From contig CANRAU010000001.1 in assembly GCA_947628665.1 (NCBI GenBank), forward strand, positions 186,001-250,000: 64,000 bases of DNA, read 5' to 3'. Below the pieces are notes generated by a model. The model had not been told where the DNA came from. It saw only the letters and a program-made list of their open reading frames with translations, and ran no database searches. A program made the translations under genes and the position numbers. Within the stretch, counting starts at the first letter, position 1. Each line of letters opens with the position of its first letter. This document shows, piece by piece, positions 16,824 through 25,864 of this stretch. This DNA comes from an uncultured Clostridia bacterium (GTDB taxonomy: Bacteria; Bacillota; Clostridia; Oscillospirales; Acutalibacteraceae).

Positions 16824-17390
16824 TTAAAAGAACTGCTTGTAAACCGACCAATTTGTCCCGATCAGATAGAAAAACAGGCATACCGCGCCGACGAGAGACA
16901 TACAGACCGTCAGCACGGTGTCGAGCTTTTCCCGATGCTTGCGAAAGACCAAAAGCAGGACGTCATAGGCGAAAAACCCGACTGCGCCGCCCAAGGTGTT
17001 CATCACGATGTCTGCCGTATCCAAAGCGCCGATGGCCAGCGCATATTGCAGGGCTTCTATGGTAAGACTGACGATTAGCGGGATCAGCAGATAAAGTCCG
17101 CGCTTGCGTTTGCCGGCGGTTTGCATGGAAAGCAAAAAGCCGAGCGGGAAATACAAGATCGCGTTCTCCGCACACTGGATGAGCAGTCGACGGCTGTGTA
17201 CCGCGTCTGCAAAGGGGATCAGCTGTACGCTGCGGGAGAAATAACGGTCGGGCGAAAATAAAAGTTCCGGTAACGATACATATTTGAATAAGGATAGGCG
17301 CAGAAGCGAGAGCGCGTAGACCACTGCCGTAAACAGGAACAAAAAGCGTAAAATCTTGGCTCTCTTTGGGACATCCTTTTGGTTTTTCAC
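16824..17390 (-). CDS. VanZ-family membrane protein
   Basis: Protein of 188 residues of the VanZ family, with four to five predicted helices (about 12-34, 80-98, 106-122, 135-155, 162-182). Family hallmarks are QLIPFADA, the NAILYFPLGFLLS segment and SLTIEALQYALAIGALDTADIVMNTLGG. VanZ itself gives low-level teicoplanin resistance; most homologues have no known function. GTG 17390 has GGAGG upstream and is preferred over a longer frame to 17450. It lies upstream of the sulfatase on the same strand, but separated by about 150 bases. Confidence 0.88.
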   Translation of the reverse strand: MKNQKDVPKRAKILRFLFLFTAVVYALSLLRLSLFKYVSLPELLFSPDRYFSRSVQLIPFADAVHSRRLLIQCAENAILYFPLGFLLSMQTAGKRKRGLYLLIPLIVSLTIEALQYALAIGALDTADIVMNTLGGAVGFFAYDVLLLVFRKHREKLDTVLTVCMSLVGAVCLFFYLIGTNWSVYKQFF

Positions 17391-17686
17391 AGAATCCCCT
17401 CCACAATGTAAAGAAAATACCTTGCATAGATTTTTGAACCGTTGAATCACGCGTCCGACAACAGCAACCCGTCCAAATGATAGGTCGCGCCTTTATACAA
17501 CGCCCCTTCCCACAAAAGCCATTGTATCTGCTCACAGTATAACAGAATTTTCCATCTTTTTATATGGGCAAAAGGAATCAAAAGCGCGGGCATCTATTGT
17601 GCAACCTGTCGATTTTCTCGTACAAAGCGACCAGGATTCTTTTGAAAATAGGACAAGCCCTTTGGTGCATAGCCTCTTTGGGTGCA
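17391..17686. other. Intergenic region upstream of vanZ-like gene
   Basis: No gene seen. On the minus strand an extended -10 (TGTTATACT, 17545-17537) could start the VanZ transcript. The rest carries no structure I recognise. Confidence 0.4.
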
Positions 17687-17726
17687 GAGAAAAACGGCGT
17701 CCGCGTTGTCTTGCGGACGCCGTTTT
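17687..17726 (-). terminator. Terminator of the hydrogenase operon
   Basis: Perfect 14-bp stem (17691-17704 with 17713-17726, core ACGGCGTCCGC) followed on the minus strand by TTTTTCTC. Confidence 0.9.
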
Positions 17727-17739
17727 CGACATTGGGGAA

Positions 17740-19482
17740 TTATTCGTATTTTTTGCGCGCGACGTAGGACGTGTGCAGGACTTCATGCGCTTTGTGGCTA
17801 CCGGGTTCTCCGAGGAAATCGGCATACAGCTCTTTTATGGCGCTGTTTTCATGCGATTTGCGCTTCTTGTTCTGCGCGTCCGAAGCGTACAGGGCTTCCG
17901 CGCGTTTGGCCTTGAGATCGACGAAGTTGCGCACGACCGCGTGCTGGATTGGCTGACCGCCGCCGTTGATGCAGCCACCCGGACAGCCCATGATCTCAAT
18001 AAACTGATAATCCGCAGTACCGTCCTTGATCTTGTCGAGCAAGACCTTGGCGTTCTTCGTGCCGCTCGCCACAGCGACCTTGATCTTCGTGCCGGCCACG
18101 TCGTATTCGGCTTCCTTGATGTTCTCCATGCCGCGAACCTCTTTGAAGTCCACGTTTTCGAGCGGCTCGCCGGTCAGCTTTTCGACTGCGGTACGCAAAG
18201 CCGCTTCCATAACGCCGCCCGTCGCACCGAAGATCGTGCCTGCGCCCGTGGATTCGCCGAACGGACTGTCAAATTCCTCGTCGGGCAGGTGACGGAAATA
18301 GATGCCCGCGCTCTCGATCATGCGCGCAAGCTCGCGCGTGGTGATGGCGATGTCCACATCCGGATAGCCGGACGCGGCCTCGTTGGGACGCTTGGTCTCG
18401 AATTTCTTCGCCGTGCAGGGCATTACGCCGACCACGACCATGTCCTTCGGATCCATACCGAGCTTTTGCGCGTACCAGGTTTTCATGACCGCGCCGAACA
18501 TCTGCTGCGGAGATTTGCAGGAGGACAGATGCCCGAGCAGCTCGGGGTAGTAGTGTTCGCAGTATTTGACCCAGCCGGGCGAGCAGGAGGTGATCATCGG
18601 CAACACGCCGCCGTTCTGCACGCGCTCTAAGAACTCGTTGGCTTCCTCCATGATCGTCAGATCGGCTGCGAAATCGGTATCAAATACCTTGTCAAAGCCG
18701 AGTCTGCGCAGCGCGGCGACCATTTTGCCCTCGACATTCGTACCGATGGACATACCGAACGCCTCGCCGAGCGTCGCGCGGATAGAGGGTGCGGTGTTGA
18801 CGATCACGAACTTGGTCGGGTCGTTGATCGCGGCAAGCACCTTGTCCGTGTCGTCCTTTTCGACGATCGCGCCCGTCGGGCAGTTGACGATGCACTGGCC
18901 GCAGGAGATGCAGGATACGGTGGCCAGATCCTTGTCGAATGCAGAGCTGATGTGGGTATCAAAGCCGCGCGCATTCGCGCCGATGACCGAAATGCCCTGC
19001 ATATCGCAGGCCGCAACGCAGCGGCGGCAAAGGATGCACTTGTTGTTGTCGCGCACCATATGCGCGGCGGAGTCGTCGAAAGCGTAGTGGATGGTCTCGC
19101 CCGCAAAGGCGTTTTCATCATCTACGCCGAATTCCTTGCAGAGCATCTGCAATTCGCAGTTGCCGCTGCGCACGCAGGAAAGACATTTTTTGTCATGCGT
19201 GGAAAGGATCAGCTCCAGCGTCATCTTGCGGGAATGGCGTACCTTTTCGGTATTGGTGAAAATCTCCATACCTTCGTTGACGGGGTACACACACGCGGTC
19301 ACAAGGCTTTTCGCCCCTTTGACCTCGACCATGCAGATACGGCAAGCGCCGATCTCGTTGATGTCCTTTAAATAGCAAAGGGTCGGGATTTCGATGCCTG
19401 CGCTTCTCGCGGCTTCCAAGATCGAAATGCCTTTCGGCACGCGCAAGGGCATGCCGTTGATTTGAATGTTAACAGTTTCCAT
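17740..19482 (-). CDS. hydA: [FeFe] hydrogenase catalytic subunit, bifurcating type
   Basis: Makes or consumes H2. The 580 residues carry an N-terminal [2Fe-2S] ferredoxin domain (Cys in CYLKDINEIGACRICMVE), an HxxxC-type cluster region (THDKKCLSC), two [4Fe-4S] clusters (CILCRRCVAAC, CISCGQCIVNC) and the H-cluster domain with TSCSPGW, MPCTAKKFE and EIMGCPGGCINGGGQP. A short small-subunit-like tail follows (KLRKSHEN to KYE). Together with HydB and HydC it forms the NAD- and ferredoxin-dependent electron-bifurcating type. ATG 19482 has AAGGAG upstream; the gene is last in the operon. Confidence 0.96.
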   Translation of the reverse strand: METVNIQINGMPLRVPKGISILEAARSAGIEIPTLCYLKDINEIGACRICMVEVKGAKSLVTACVYPVNEGMEIFTNTEKVRHSRKMTLELILSTHDKKCLSCVRSGNCELQMLCKEFGVDDENAFAGETIHYAFDDSAAHMVRDNNKCILCRRCVAACDMQGISVIGANARGFDTHISSAFDKDLATVSCISCGQCIVNCPTGAIVEKDDTDKVLAAINDPTKFVIVNTAPSIRATLGEAFGMSIGTNVEGKMVAALRRLGFDKVFDTDFAADLTIMEEANEFLERVQNGGVLPMITSCSPGWVKYCEHYYPELLGHLSSCKSPQQMFGAVMKTWYAQKLGMDPKDMVVVGVMPCTAKKFETKRPNEAASGYPDVDIAITTRELARMIESAGIYFRHLPDEEFDSPFGESTGAGTIFGATGGVMEAALRTAVEKLTGEPLENVDFKEVRGMENIKEAEYDVAGTKIKVAVASGTKNAKVLLDKIKDGTADYQFIEIMGCPGGCINGGGQPIQHAVVRNFVDLKAKRAEALYASDAQNKKRKSHENSAIKELYADFLGEPGSHKAHEVLHTSYVARKKYE

Positions 19483-19494
19483 TGGGCACACTCC

Positions 19495-21282
19495 TTATTT
19501 CTTAACCACAGCACCGAACTTGCAGGTGGACATGCAAACGCCGCACTTGATGCATTTGTCGGTGTTGATGGCATGAGCTTCCTTGACTTTCCCCTCGATC
19601 GCGCCGACGGGGCATTTGCGCGCGCAGGCCGTGCAGCCGCGGCACTTGTCGGGGTCGATTGAGTAGGACAGCAGCGCCTTGCACACGCCCGCGGGACATT
19701 TCTTATCCTGAATGTGGGCGACATACTCTTCACGGAAGAATTTGAGGGTCGCAAGTACGGGGTTGGGCGCTGTTTGACCCAGGCCGCACAGGGAGTTTGC
19801 CTTTATGTAATTGCAAAGATCCTCTAAGCGATCCAAGTCCTCCATCGTGGCCTTGCCGTCGGTGATTTTGTCGAGCATTTCCAAAAGGCGCTTCGTACCG
19901 ACGCGGCAGGGGGTGCATTTGCCGCAGGATTCGTCGACCGTGAAGTTCAGGAAGAACTTCGCAATATCGACCATGCAGTTGTCCTCGTCCATGACGATCA
20001 AACCGCCCGAACCCATCATGCAGCCGATGGCGGTGAGGTTGTCATAGTCGATCGGCGTATCCATAAGCGACGCGGGGATGCAGCCGCCGGAGGGGCCGCC
20101 CGTCTGTGCCGCCTTGAACTTCTTGCCGTTCGGGATGCCGCCGCCAATCTCCTCGATGATCTCGCGCAGGGTCGTGCCCATCGGGATCTCCACAAGGCCG
20201 GTGTTCTTAATTTTGCCGCCGAGCGCAAAGACCTTCGTACCCTTGGATTTTTCCGTACCCATGGAGGCAAACCAATCCGCGCCCTTCAAAATGATCTGCG
20301 GAATGTTGGCGAACGTCTCTACGTTGTTTTCGGTCGTGGGCTTTTGGAACAGACCCTTGACGGCCGGATAAGGCGGACGGGGTCTCGGCTCGCCGCGGTT
20401 GCCCTCGATAGAGGTCATCAGCGCGGTTTCCTCGCCGCAGACGAACGCGCCCGCGCCCAGACGGACGTGCAAATCGAAATCGAAGCCGCTGTCAAAAATA
20501 TTCTTGCCCAACAGGCCGTATTCGCGCGCCTGCTTAATGGCGATTTTCAAACGTTTGACCGCGATGGGGTATTCCGCACGGACATAGATATAGCCCTCGG
20601 TCGCGCCCGTCGCATACCCGCAGATGGCCATGGCCTCCACGATACAGTGCGGATCGCCCTCCAAAACGGAACGATCCATGAACGCGCCGGGGTCGCCTTC
20701 GTCGGCGTTGCAGACGACGTATTTCTGATCGGCCTGATTGGCTGCGGTGAAGCTCCATTTCAACCCCGTCGGGAATCCGCCGCCACCTCTGCCGCGAAGC
20801 CCCGAATCCTTCACGATCTGAATGACCTGCTCGGGGGTGTATTCCTGTAAGCATTTTGCAAGCGCCATGTAGCCGTCAAACGCGATATACTCGTCGATGT
20901 TCTCGGGGTCGATCACGCCGCAGTTGCGCAGCGCCACGCGGTGCTGCTTTTTATAGAAATCGGTCTCCTGTAAGGACTTGACGTCATCCATGGTCACGGT
21001 CTCATCATAAAGCAAACGCTTGACAAGACGGCCTTTGAGCAAATGCTCCTCGACGATCTCGGGAACATCCGAGACCTTGACCTGGCTGTAGAAGCTGCCC
21101 TCGGGATAGACGATCATGATTGGGCCGAGCGCACACAGACCGAAGCAGCCCGTGCGGACGACCTTAACTTCTTCGCTCAAACCTTTTTTTGCGATCTCGG
21201 CTTCCAGCGCATCGATGATCGCAAGGCTGTTTGAGGAGGTACAACCGGTACCGCCGCAAACCAGAACGTGGGAACGATACAT
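19495..21282 (-). CDS. hydB: Bifurcating hydrogenase NuoF-like subunit
   Basis: NADH-, FMN- and Fe-S-binding subunit of the bifurcating hydrogenase, 595 residues. Domains in order: thioredoxin-like [2Fe-2S] domain (about 1-95; VCGGTGCTSS, TGCFGLC), FMN/NADH core (GLRGRGGGGFPTGLKW and CNADEGDPGAFMDRS), SLBB domain, [4Fe-4S] site ESCGKCTPCRVG, and two ferredoxin clusters at the C-terminus (CRGCTACARKCPVGAI, CIKCGVCMSTC). This extended form is typical of HydB rather than respiratory NuoF. It follows the small ferredoxin gene by 12 bases. Confidence 0.96.
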   Translation of the reverse strand: MYRSHVLVCGGTGCTSSNSLAIIDALEAEIAKKGLSEEVKVVRTGCFGLCALGPIMIVYPEGSFYSQVKVSDVPEIVEEHLLKGRLVKRLLYDETVTMDDVKSLQETDFYKKQHRVALRNCGVIDPENIDEYIAFDGYMALAKCLQEYTPEQVIQIVKDSGLRGRGGGGFPTGLKWSFTAANQADQKYVVCNADEGDPGAFMDRSVLEGDPHCIVEAMAICGYATGATEGYIYVRAEYPIAVKRLKIAIKQAREYGLLGKNIFDSGFDFDLHVRLGAGAFVCGEETALMTSIEGNRGEPRPRPPYPAVKGLFQKPTTENNVETFANIPQIILKGADWFASMGTEKSKGTKVFALGGKIKNTGLVEIPMGTTLREIIEEIGGGIPNGKKFKAAQTGGPSGGCIPASLMDTPIDYDNLTAIGCMMGSGGLIVMDEDNCMVDIAKFFLNFTVDESCGKCTPCRVGTKRLLEMLDKITDGKATMEDLDRLEDLCNYIKANSLCGLGQTAPNPVLATLKFFREEYVAHIQDKKCPAGVCKALLSYSIDPDKCRGCTACARKCPVGAIEGKVKEAHAINTDKCIKCGVCMSTCKFGAVVKK

Positions 21283-21294
21283 TGCTTTTCCTCC

Positions 21295-21669
21295 TTATTT
21301 TGTAGCCACGCCGACGGTGTAGTCGACGATGGGATTGCCGTTGACAATATGGTCATTGACGACTCTGACCGCCTTTTCGGGGGTCATTTTTACATAGGTT
21401 ACTTTTTCTTTGCCGGGCTCGAGCACCTCGACAATCGGCTCATACTGGCACATGCCGATGCAGCCGGTCTGCGATACCGTAACGCCCTTGATGCCGCGTT
21501 TTTCGATCTCATCCACAAAGGCGTTGAGAACGGGACGCGCGCCTGCCGCAATGCCGCAGGTCGCCATGCCGACGACCACACGGATGTTGTCGTCGCCCGT
21601 GTCCTCGCGTACAGTCATTTTCTTTTTCGCGCTTTCGCGGATCGCCATAAGCTCTTCAATCGTTTTCAT
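21295..21669 (-). CDS. [2Fe-2S] thioredoxin-like ferredoxin of the hydrogenase operon
   Basis: A 124-residue thioredoxin-fold [2Fe-2S] ferredoxin, similar to the C-terminal half of NuoE. Cluster Cys are in MATCGIAAGA and TGCIGMC. Such a gene often sits between hydC and hydB in clostridial bifurcating hydrogenase operons and probably passes electrons within or to the complex. The start ATG 21669 has GGAGG upstream; the frame overlaps the preceding ATPase gene end by four bases. Confidence 0.88.
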   Translation of the reverse strand: MKTIEELMAIRESAKKKMTVREDTGDDNIRVVVGMATCGIAAGARPVLNAFVDEIEKRGIKGVTVSQTGCIGMCQYEPIVEVLEPGKEKVTYVKMTPEKAVRVVNDHIVNGNPIVDYTVGVATK

Positions 21670-22220
21670 ACTTGTACACCTCCGTACAAAAGTTCCGTGT
21701 TTTCTTTTACATATTCCCGAATCCATTGCACAACTTCCGGCTCTGACAGCGGCACATCGCCCAAAATCGAACGAAGCTCCCCGGTACTCAGGGTAAATTC
21801 CTTGTCGTCCACTTGGTGGCGATAGAGAAAATCCCTGTCGGTATTCATGCTGATGAGCGTGACCACCGTGGAGGGCATATCCCCGAGCGGCGTGAAATCC
21901 ACGCTGTCGGTTTTAAATACCGCCTCGACGTGTGTACCCACGCCCACTTTTGAGGAAATGGTGAAGCTGCCGCCCGTCTGCTCCGCCGCCATTTTGAACA
22001 GCGGCACGCCCATGCCCACCTTTCTCGTGGTGCGGGTGGTATAAAACGGGTCAAGCACCTTTTGCACCTGCTCCTCGGTCATACCCTTGCCGTCGTCGTG
22101 AATACCGATGGTCAGCGTGTGCGCCGCGCTGTTTTCCAGCACTTCAATGCGGATGCACGAAGCGGCTGCGGCGATGGAGTTTTGTGCAATGTCCAATACG
22201 TTTAAAGACAGCTCGCGCAT
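21666..22220 (-). CDS. Stand-alone HATPase-domain protein in the hydrogenase operon
   Basis: Protein of 184 residues with a GHKL ATP-binding domain: SLNVLDIAQNSIAAA (N box), DDGKGM (G1), and VGMGVPLFKMAA (G2), but no HisKA domain or membrane segment. It resembles RsbW-type or cytoplasmic kinase fragments found in many clostridial hydABC operons. It may be a serine kinase or sensor of the redox system; the function is not known. ATG 22220 overlaps the hydC stop by one base. A longer frame to 22316 lies wholly inside hydC and is not used. Confidence 0.85.
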   Translation of the reverse strand: MRELSLNVLDIAQNSIAAAASCIRIEVLENSAAHTLTIGIHDDGKGMTEEQVQKVLDPFYTTRTTRKVGMGVPLFKMAAEQTGGSFTISSKVGVGTHVEAVFKTDSVDFTPLGDMPSTVVTLISMNTDRDFLYRHQVDDKEFTLSTGELRSILGDVPLSEPEVVQWIREYVKENTELLYGGVQV

Positions 22221-22717
22221 CAGTGCTGATATTTCGCGAGAATGGTGGGGACGTCTTTCTCGGTGACCTTGCCGTAAACCTCGTCGTTGACGGTCAATAC
22301 GGGCGCAAGGCCGCACGCGCCGACGCAGCGGCAGGCTTCAATCGAGAAAGCGCCGTCAGCCGTGCATTCCCCGGGGCCTATGCCGAGTTCTTCGGTCAGC
22401 TTATCGAGGATCTGCTGGGAACCCTTGACATAGCAGGCAGTGCCCAGACACACGGAAATATTGTGTTCGCCCTTGGGCGAGAGGGAAAACTGCGCATAAA
22501 AGGTAGATACACCGTACACCTTTTCCAGCGGAACGTCCATTCCCTCGGCGATCATGACCTGCACCTCATAAGGCAGGTAACCGTAGATCTCCTGCGCTTC
22601 CTGCATGACGTGCATCAGCTGGCTCTTGTCGCTCTTACAAGCGTCGATGACCGTTTGCAGCTGTTGTTCCTGCTCGGGTGTGCCGCGAAACGGGACCGAA
22701 CTGATCTTTTTGAGCAT
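22220..22717 (-). CDS. hydC: Bifurcating hydrogenase NuoE-like subunit
   Basis: Small subunit (165 residues) with a thioredoxin-like [2Fe-2S] domain. The cluster Cys lie in CLGTACYVKGS and CRCVGACGLAPV, spaced as in NuoE of complex I. A four-helix N-terminal domain (MHVMQEAQEIYGYLPYEV) is typical. It is the first gene of the operon hydC, ATPase, ferredoxin, hydB, hydA, behind an extended -10 promoter. Confidence 0.95.
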   Translation of the reverse strand: MLKKISSVPFRGTPEQEQQLQTVIDACKSDKSQLMHVMQEAQEIYGYLPYEVQVMIAEGMDVPLEKVYGVSTFYAQFSLSPKGEHNISVCLGTACYVKGSQQILDKLTEELGIGPGECTADGAFSIEACRCVGACGLAPVLTVNDEVYGKVTEKDVPTILAKYQH

Positions 22718-22812
22718 TTCTTATTTCCTCCTTTACGAAAATGCGGCAGCAGAAGGACACCACATACGGCGCGGAGTGCCGACGTGTATGCCGTCTCTGC
22801 GCATACATATGC

Positions 22813-22821
22813 ATTATAGCA
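22813..22821 (-). promoter_or_regulatory. Extended -10 promoter of the hydrogenase operon
   Basis: On the minus strand TGCTATAAT (22821-22813), about 95 bases before hydC. The -35 region is AT-rich with no clear hexamer. Confidence 0.55.
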
Positions 22822-22944
22822 GAAAGTATGTTAAAAATCTATCATTTTTTACAAAAAACTGAATAGTATTTTTAACCCAAGTTTCCGAAATCTCCTTTAT
22901 TCGACAGAAAATTCAATAAAATTAAAGAAAGCATAAAAAAGTGT

Positions 22945-24315
22945 TTAATTTAATACAGATTCGCACACGCCGCGCGCCGATTCGTTTGCGGGAATTTGAC
23001 AAATTTGCCGCAGGATTTCCAGCGCCTTCCCCACTTCGTCCTTCGGAACGCCCGAACCCGACAGCAGAAGCGTGACCCCGTCCGCCGCACGCTCGGCATA
23101 CACGGCGACGCCCGCTTTCGCGGCGGCAAGCTGCAGCGCCTCAGGGGAAAGCCCCGTTTGCAAATGCGCTTTGACGACGAATCCCGTTTCGCTGACCTCG
23201 GTGCGCACGGCCTCGCCGAATACGCGCTCCGCGATCTGCTTCACATACAGCGTTTTCTGAATGTACAGCCGCCGGATTTTTCGGATCTGCCCCGTCAGAC
23301 GGCCGTCCCGAATAAAACGGCACAGCGCGATCTGCTCGGTTTTGGAGGCGGTTTGGTTGTACAGCGGCGCGATTTTGCGATAACGCGGGATCAGCGCGTC
23401 GGGCAGGATCATAAAGCTCAGGCGGATAGACGGCAGCAGGAGCTTGGAAAATGTGCCGATGTAAATCACGCTGCGTCCGCCGTCCAGGCCTTGCAGCGCG
23501 GGGGAGGAACGGCTGAAATAACCGAATTCGTTGTCGTAGTCGTCCTCGATGAGCGTAGCGCCGCGCGCGTTTGCCGACCGAAGCAGCTCGATACGCTCGG
23601 GGGTGGACATAATATCGCCGCGCCGATTCATATGGGAGGGGGAGGTGTAGAGCAGCTGCGCTTTCGCTTCGTCCTCGCAAATCGTAAAGCCGTGATCGCG
23701 GAAGATCGCAATGCCCTGCGCAAAGGCTTTGTCCCGAAAGGCGATGCTCTGCCCGCTGCCGAGCACCGCGCATAAAATATGCAGAAGGCTTTGCACGCCT
23801 GCGCCAATCACAATGCGTTCGGGCGTGCATACCGCGCCGCGCGCCTCGGTCACATACTGCGCCACGGCTTCGCGCAGATCCTGTTCCCCCTGCACCTCGC
23901 CGTAAGAGAGCAGGCGTTCGTCCTGCCGCAGCGCGCTTTTTAAGTACCGCCGCCACAAATCGAAATCGAAGCTTTCACGGTCGGCGGAAAGCGATGAAAA
24001 ATCATAGCGAATTTTCGGGTCGTGGGTCTTGACCGCCGCGGGCTTTGTCTGCGGCGCGTGGAAATACAGATCGGTCACATAGTACCCGCTTTGAGGTTTT
24101 GAGAGAATATAGCCGTCCGCGCAAAGCTGCAAATAGGCGGATTCTGCGGTCGTGCGGCTGACGGAGAGCGCCTGCGCACAGCGGCGGATGGAGGGCAGTC
24201 GCGTTTTCGGCGGCAATTTGCCGTTGGTGATGAGCTCTTTATAATACGTATAGACCTGCATATACAGCGGTATATGCGCGTCGAGCAGCGGCGAAAAGGT
24301 TGGTACGTGTTCCAT
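22945..24315 (-). CDS. pdxR: MocR/PdxR-type GntR-family regulator with aminotransferase domain
   Basis: Regulator of 456 residues: an N-terminal GntR winged helix (YKELITNGKLPPKTRLPSIRRCAQALSVSRTTAE) fused to a fold-type I aminotransferase domain. The PLP-binding region includes EDDYDNEFGYFS and YIGTFSKLLLPSIRLSF, where the Lys of FSKLLLP binds PLP. In the family PdxR senses PLP and controls vitamin B6 genes. Here it is divergent from a pyridoxal kinase gene with a shared 108-base promoter, so control of B6 salvage is the natural reading. The symbol is by context. Confidence 0.88.
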   Translation of the reverse strand: MEHVPTFSPLLDAHIPLYMQVYTYYKELITNGKLPPKTRLPSIRRCAQALSVSRTTAESAYLQLCADGYILSKPQSGYYVTDLYFHAPQTKPAAVKTHDPKIRYDFSSLSADRESFDFDLWRRYLKSALRQDERLLSYGEVQGEQDLREAVAQYVTEARGAVCTPERIVIGAGVQSLLHILCAVLGSGQSIAFRDKAFAQGIAIFRDHGFTICEDEAKAQLLYTSPSHMNRRGDIMSTPERIELLRSANARGATLIEDDYDNEFGYFSRSSPALQGLDGGRSVIYIGTFSKLLLPSIRLSFMILPDALIPRYRKIAPLYNQTASKTEQIALCRFIRDGRLTGQIRKIRRLYIQKTLYVKQIAERVFGEAVRTEVSETGFVVKAHLQTGLSPEALQLAAAKAGVAVYAERAADGVTLLLSGSGVPKDEVGKALEILRQICQIPANESARGVCESVLN

Positions 24316-24423
24316 AAACTGACCCCTAAAAAAATATCAATTTTGTATATTTTATTCGTGACAGATCGGCTTTATTATATAGCAAATGAGAATCTTGCGC
24401 AAGAGAAACATTTTGGAAAGGGC

Positions 24424-25284
24424 GTGAAAGCGTTGCAAAAGATCGCGGTCGTCAACGATATTTCCGGCTTCGGTCGCTGTTCCCTTACGGCGGCGCTTCC
24501 GGTGCTTTCCGCGCTCGGTACGGAGTGTTGCCCGTTGCCCACGGCGATTTTGTCGAATCAGACGGGGTACGACAGCTTCTACTGCGACGATTTTACCGAC
24601 CGCTTGGACGCCTATATCGCGGGCTGGCGCAGGCTCGGCGCGCGCTTTGACGGCATTTTGACAGGCTATCTTGCATCCCCTCTGCAGGCGGACAAAATCC
24701 TCGGCTTTATCGAAGAGTTCAAAACCGGGCAAACGCTCTATGTCTGCGACCCCGTTATGGCGGATGACGGGCGCGTATACGATACCTATGACGATGCGCT
24801 TTGTCGTAAGGTCGCCGAGCTTGCAAAGCAAGCGGAGGTCATTACGCCGAATCTTACCGAGCTTTGCCTTTTGGCGGGGGATTCCTATACGGAACTGATC
24901 GCGCACGGCGGCGAACCCGATTACGAAAAATACATTGTTCGTATCGCCGAGACGCTGCTGTCCCGTCGGACGCACACGGTCGTGGTCACGGGCGTATGCG
25001 TGGGGGACAGCGTGCGCAATCTATTGGTGCAAAAGGACGGCGTTTCGGTGATTTCGAGCCGTCGCTACGGCGGCAGCTATTCGGGTACGGGTGATTTATT
25101 TTCCGCTGTTTTGACAGGAGAACTGGTACGCGGCAAATCTGCCGTATCCGCCGTTCGTAAGGCGGTGCGCTTTTTAGAAGTGTCTATAGAGGAGAGCTTC
25201 CGCGCGGGTACGGACCGCAACGACGGTGTTAATTTTCAGAACCATTTGGAGATGTTGTTAGATGAGTCCCAATCCGAAAAATAA
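24424..25284 (+). CDS. pdxK: Pyridoxal/pyridoxamine kinase
   Basis: Phosphorylates pyridoxal, pyridoxine or pyridoxamine, salvaging vitamin B6. Family marks: VVNDISGFGRCSLTAALPVL at the N-terminus, YVCDPVMADDGRVY, TPNLTELCLL, and the anion hole GGSYSGTGDLFSAVL near residue 220. Start choice is uncertain: GTG 24424 has GGA at a suitable distance, TTG 24433 would give the canonical MQKIAVVND. The gene is divergent from the MocR regulator and overlaps the S-component gene by 23 bases. Confidence 0.93.
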   Translation: MKALQKIAVVNDISGFGRCSLTAALPVLSALGTECCPLPTAILSNQTGYDSFYCDDFTDRLDAYIAGWRRLGARFDGILTGYLASPLQADKILGFIEEFKTGQTLYVCDPVMADDGRVYDTYDDALCRKVAELAKQAEVITPNLTELCLLAGDSYTELIAHGGEPDYEKYIVRIAETLLSRRTHTVVVTGVCVGDSVRNLLVQKDGVSVISSRRYGGSYSGTGDLFSAVLTGELVRGKSAVSAVRKAVRFLEVSIEESFRAGTDRNDGVNFQNHLEMLLDESQSEK

Positions 25285-25819
25285 ATCCTGGCGGCATATT
25301 TACTATTTGAGCGTCAGCGCCATGTTTGCCGCGCTGATCGCCGTCATGACGGCGTATCTCAGCTTTAAAACGGGCATCAACGACGGTTATCTGCACTTCG
25401 GCGACAGCATGATCTATCTCGCCGCGTGCATGCTGCCGCTGCCGTATGCCATGCTCGCGGCGGCGATCGGCGGGGGACTTGCCGATATTTTGGCGGGCGC
25501 GGCGTTTTGGGCGCCTGCCACGGCGATCATCAAGGCATGCAACGTCCTGCCGTTTGCGCTGGTGTACAAATGCGGCTGGACGAAAAGTCCCGACAGGCTT
25601 CTCAATAAAACGACCGCTTTTATGCCGATTGTTTCGGGGCTTATCACCGTGTTCGGGTATCTCCTGGCGGAAGGTCTTATGTACACCTTCCCGACCGCGC
25701 TGACTTCGGTGCCGTTCAGCTTCGTGCAGGCGACGGCCAGCGCCGCAGTGTATTATGCGGCCGCCGCCGCGCTCGATAAGGTGCATTTGAAAACACGGCT
25801 GCAAAAAATGGGAAAATAA
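25262..25819 (+). CDS. ECF transporter S component, probably for vitamin B6
   Basis: Substrate-binding membrane protein of an energy-coupling-factor transporter, 185 residues with about six helices and the AxxxA-type N-terminal helix (SVSAMFAALIAVMTAYL) that docks on EcfT. It contains GDSMIYLAACMLPLP, GGGLADILAGA and YLLAEGLMY, typical of S components. Its overlap with the pyridoxal kinase gene and the neighbouring PdxR regulator make a B6 vitamer the likely cargo; specificity is inference. The EcfA/T module is not in the window and would be shared. Confidence 0.87.
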   Translation: MSPNPKNKSWRHIYYLSVSAMFAALIAVMTAYLSFKTGINDGYLHFGDSMIYLAACMLPLPYAMLAAAIGGGLADILAGAAFWAPATAIIKACNVLPFALVYKCGWTKSPDRLLNKTTAFMPIVSGLITVFGYLLAEGLMYTFPTALTSVPFSFVQATASAAVYYAAAAALDKVHLKTRLQKMGK

Positions 25820-25864
25820 ACAATGCCGCACGGCATTTTCAGAATTTTGAAAGGAAGGTTTTTC

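Noticed and set aside
17599..18630. Plus-strand frame opposite hydA
   Set aside because: Overlaps the hydrogenase C-terminus and terminator; no likeness to any protein.
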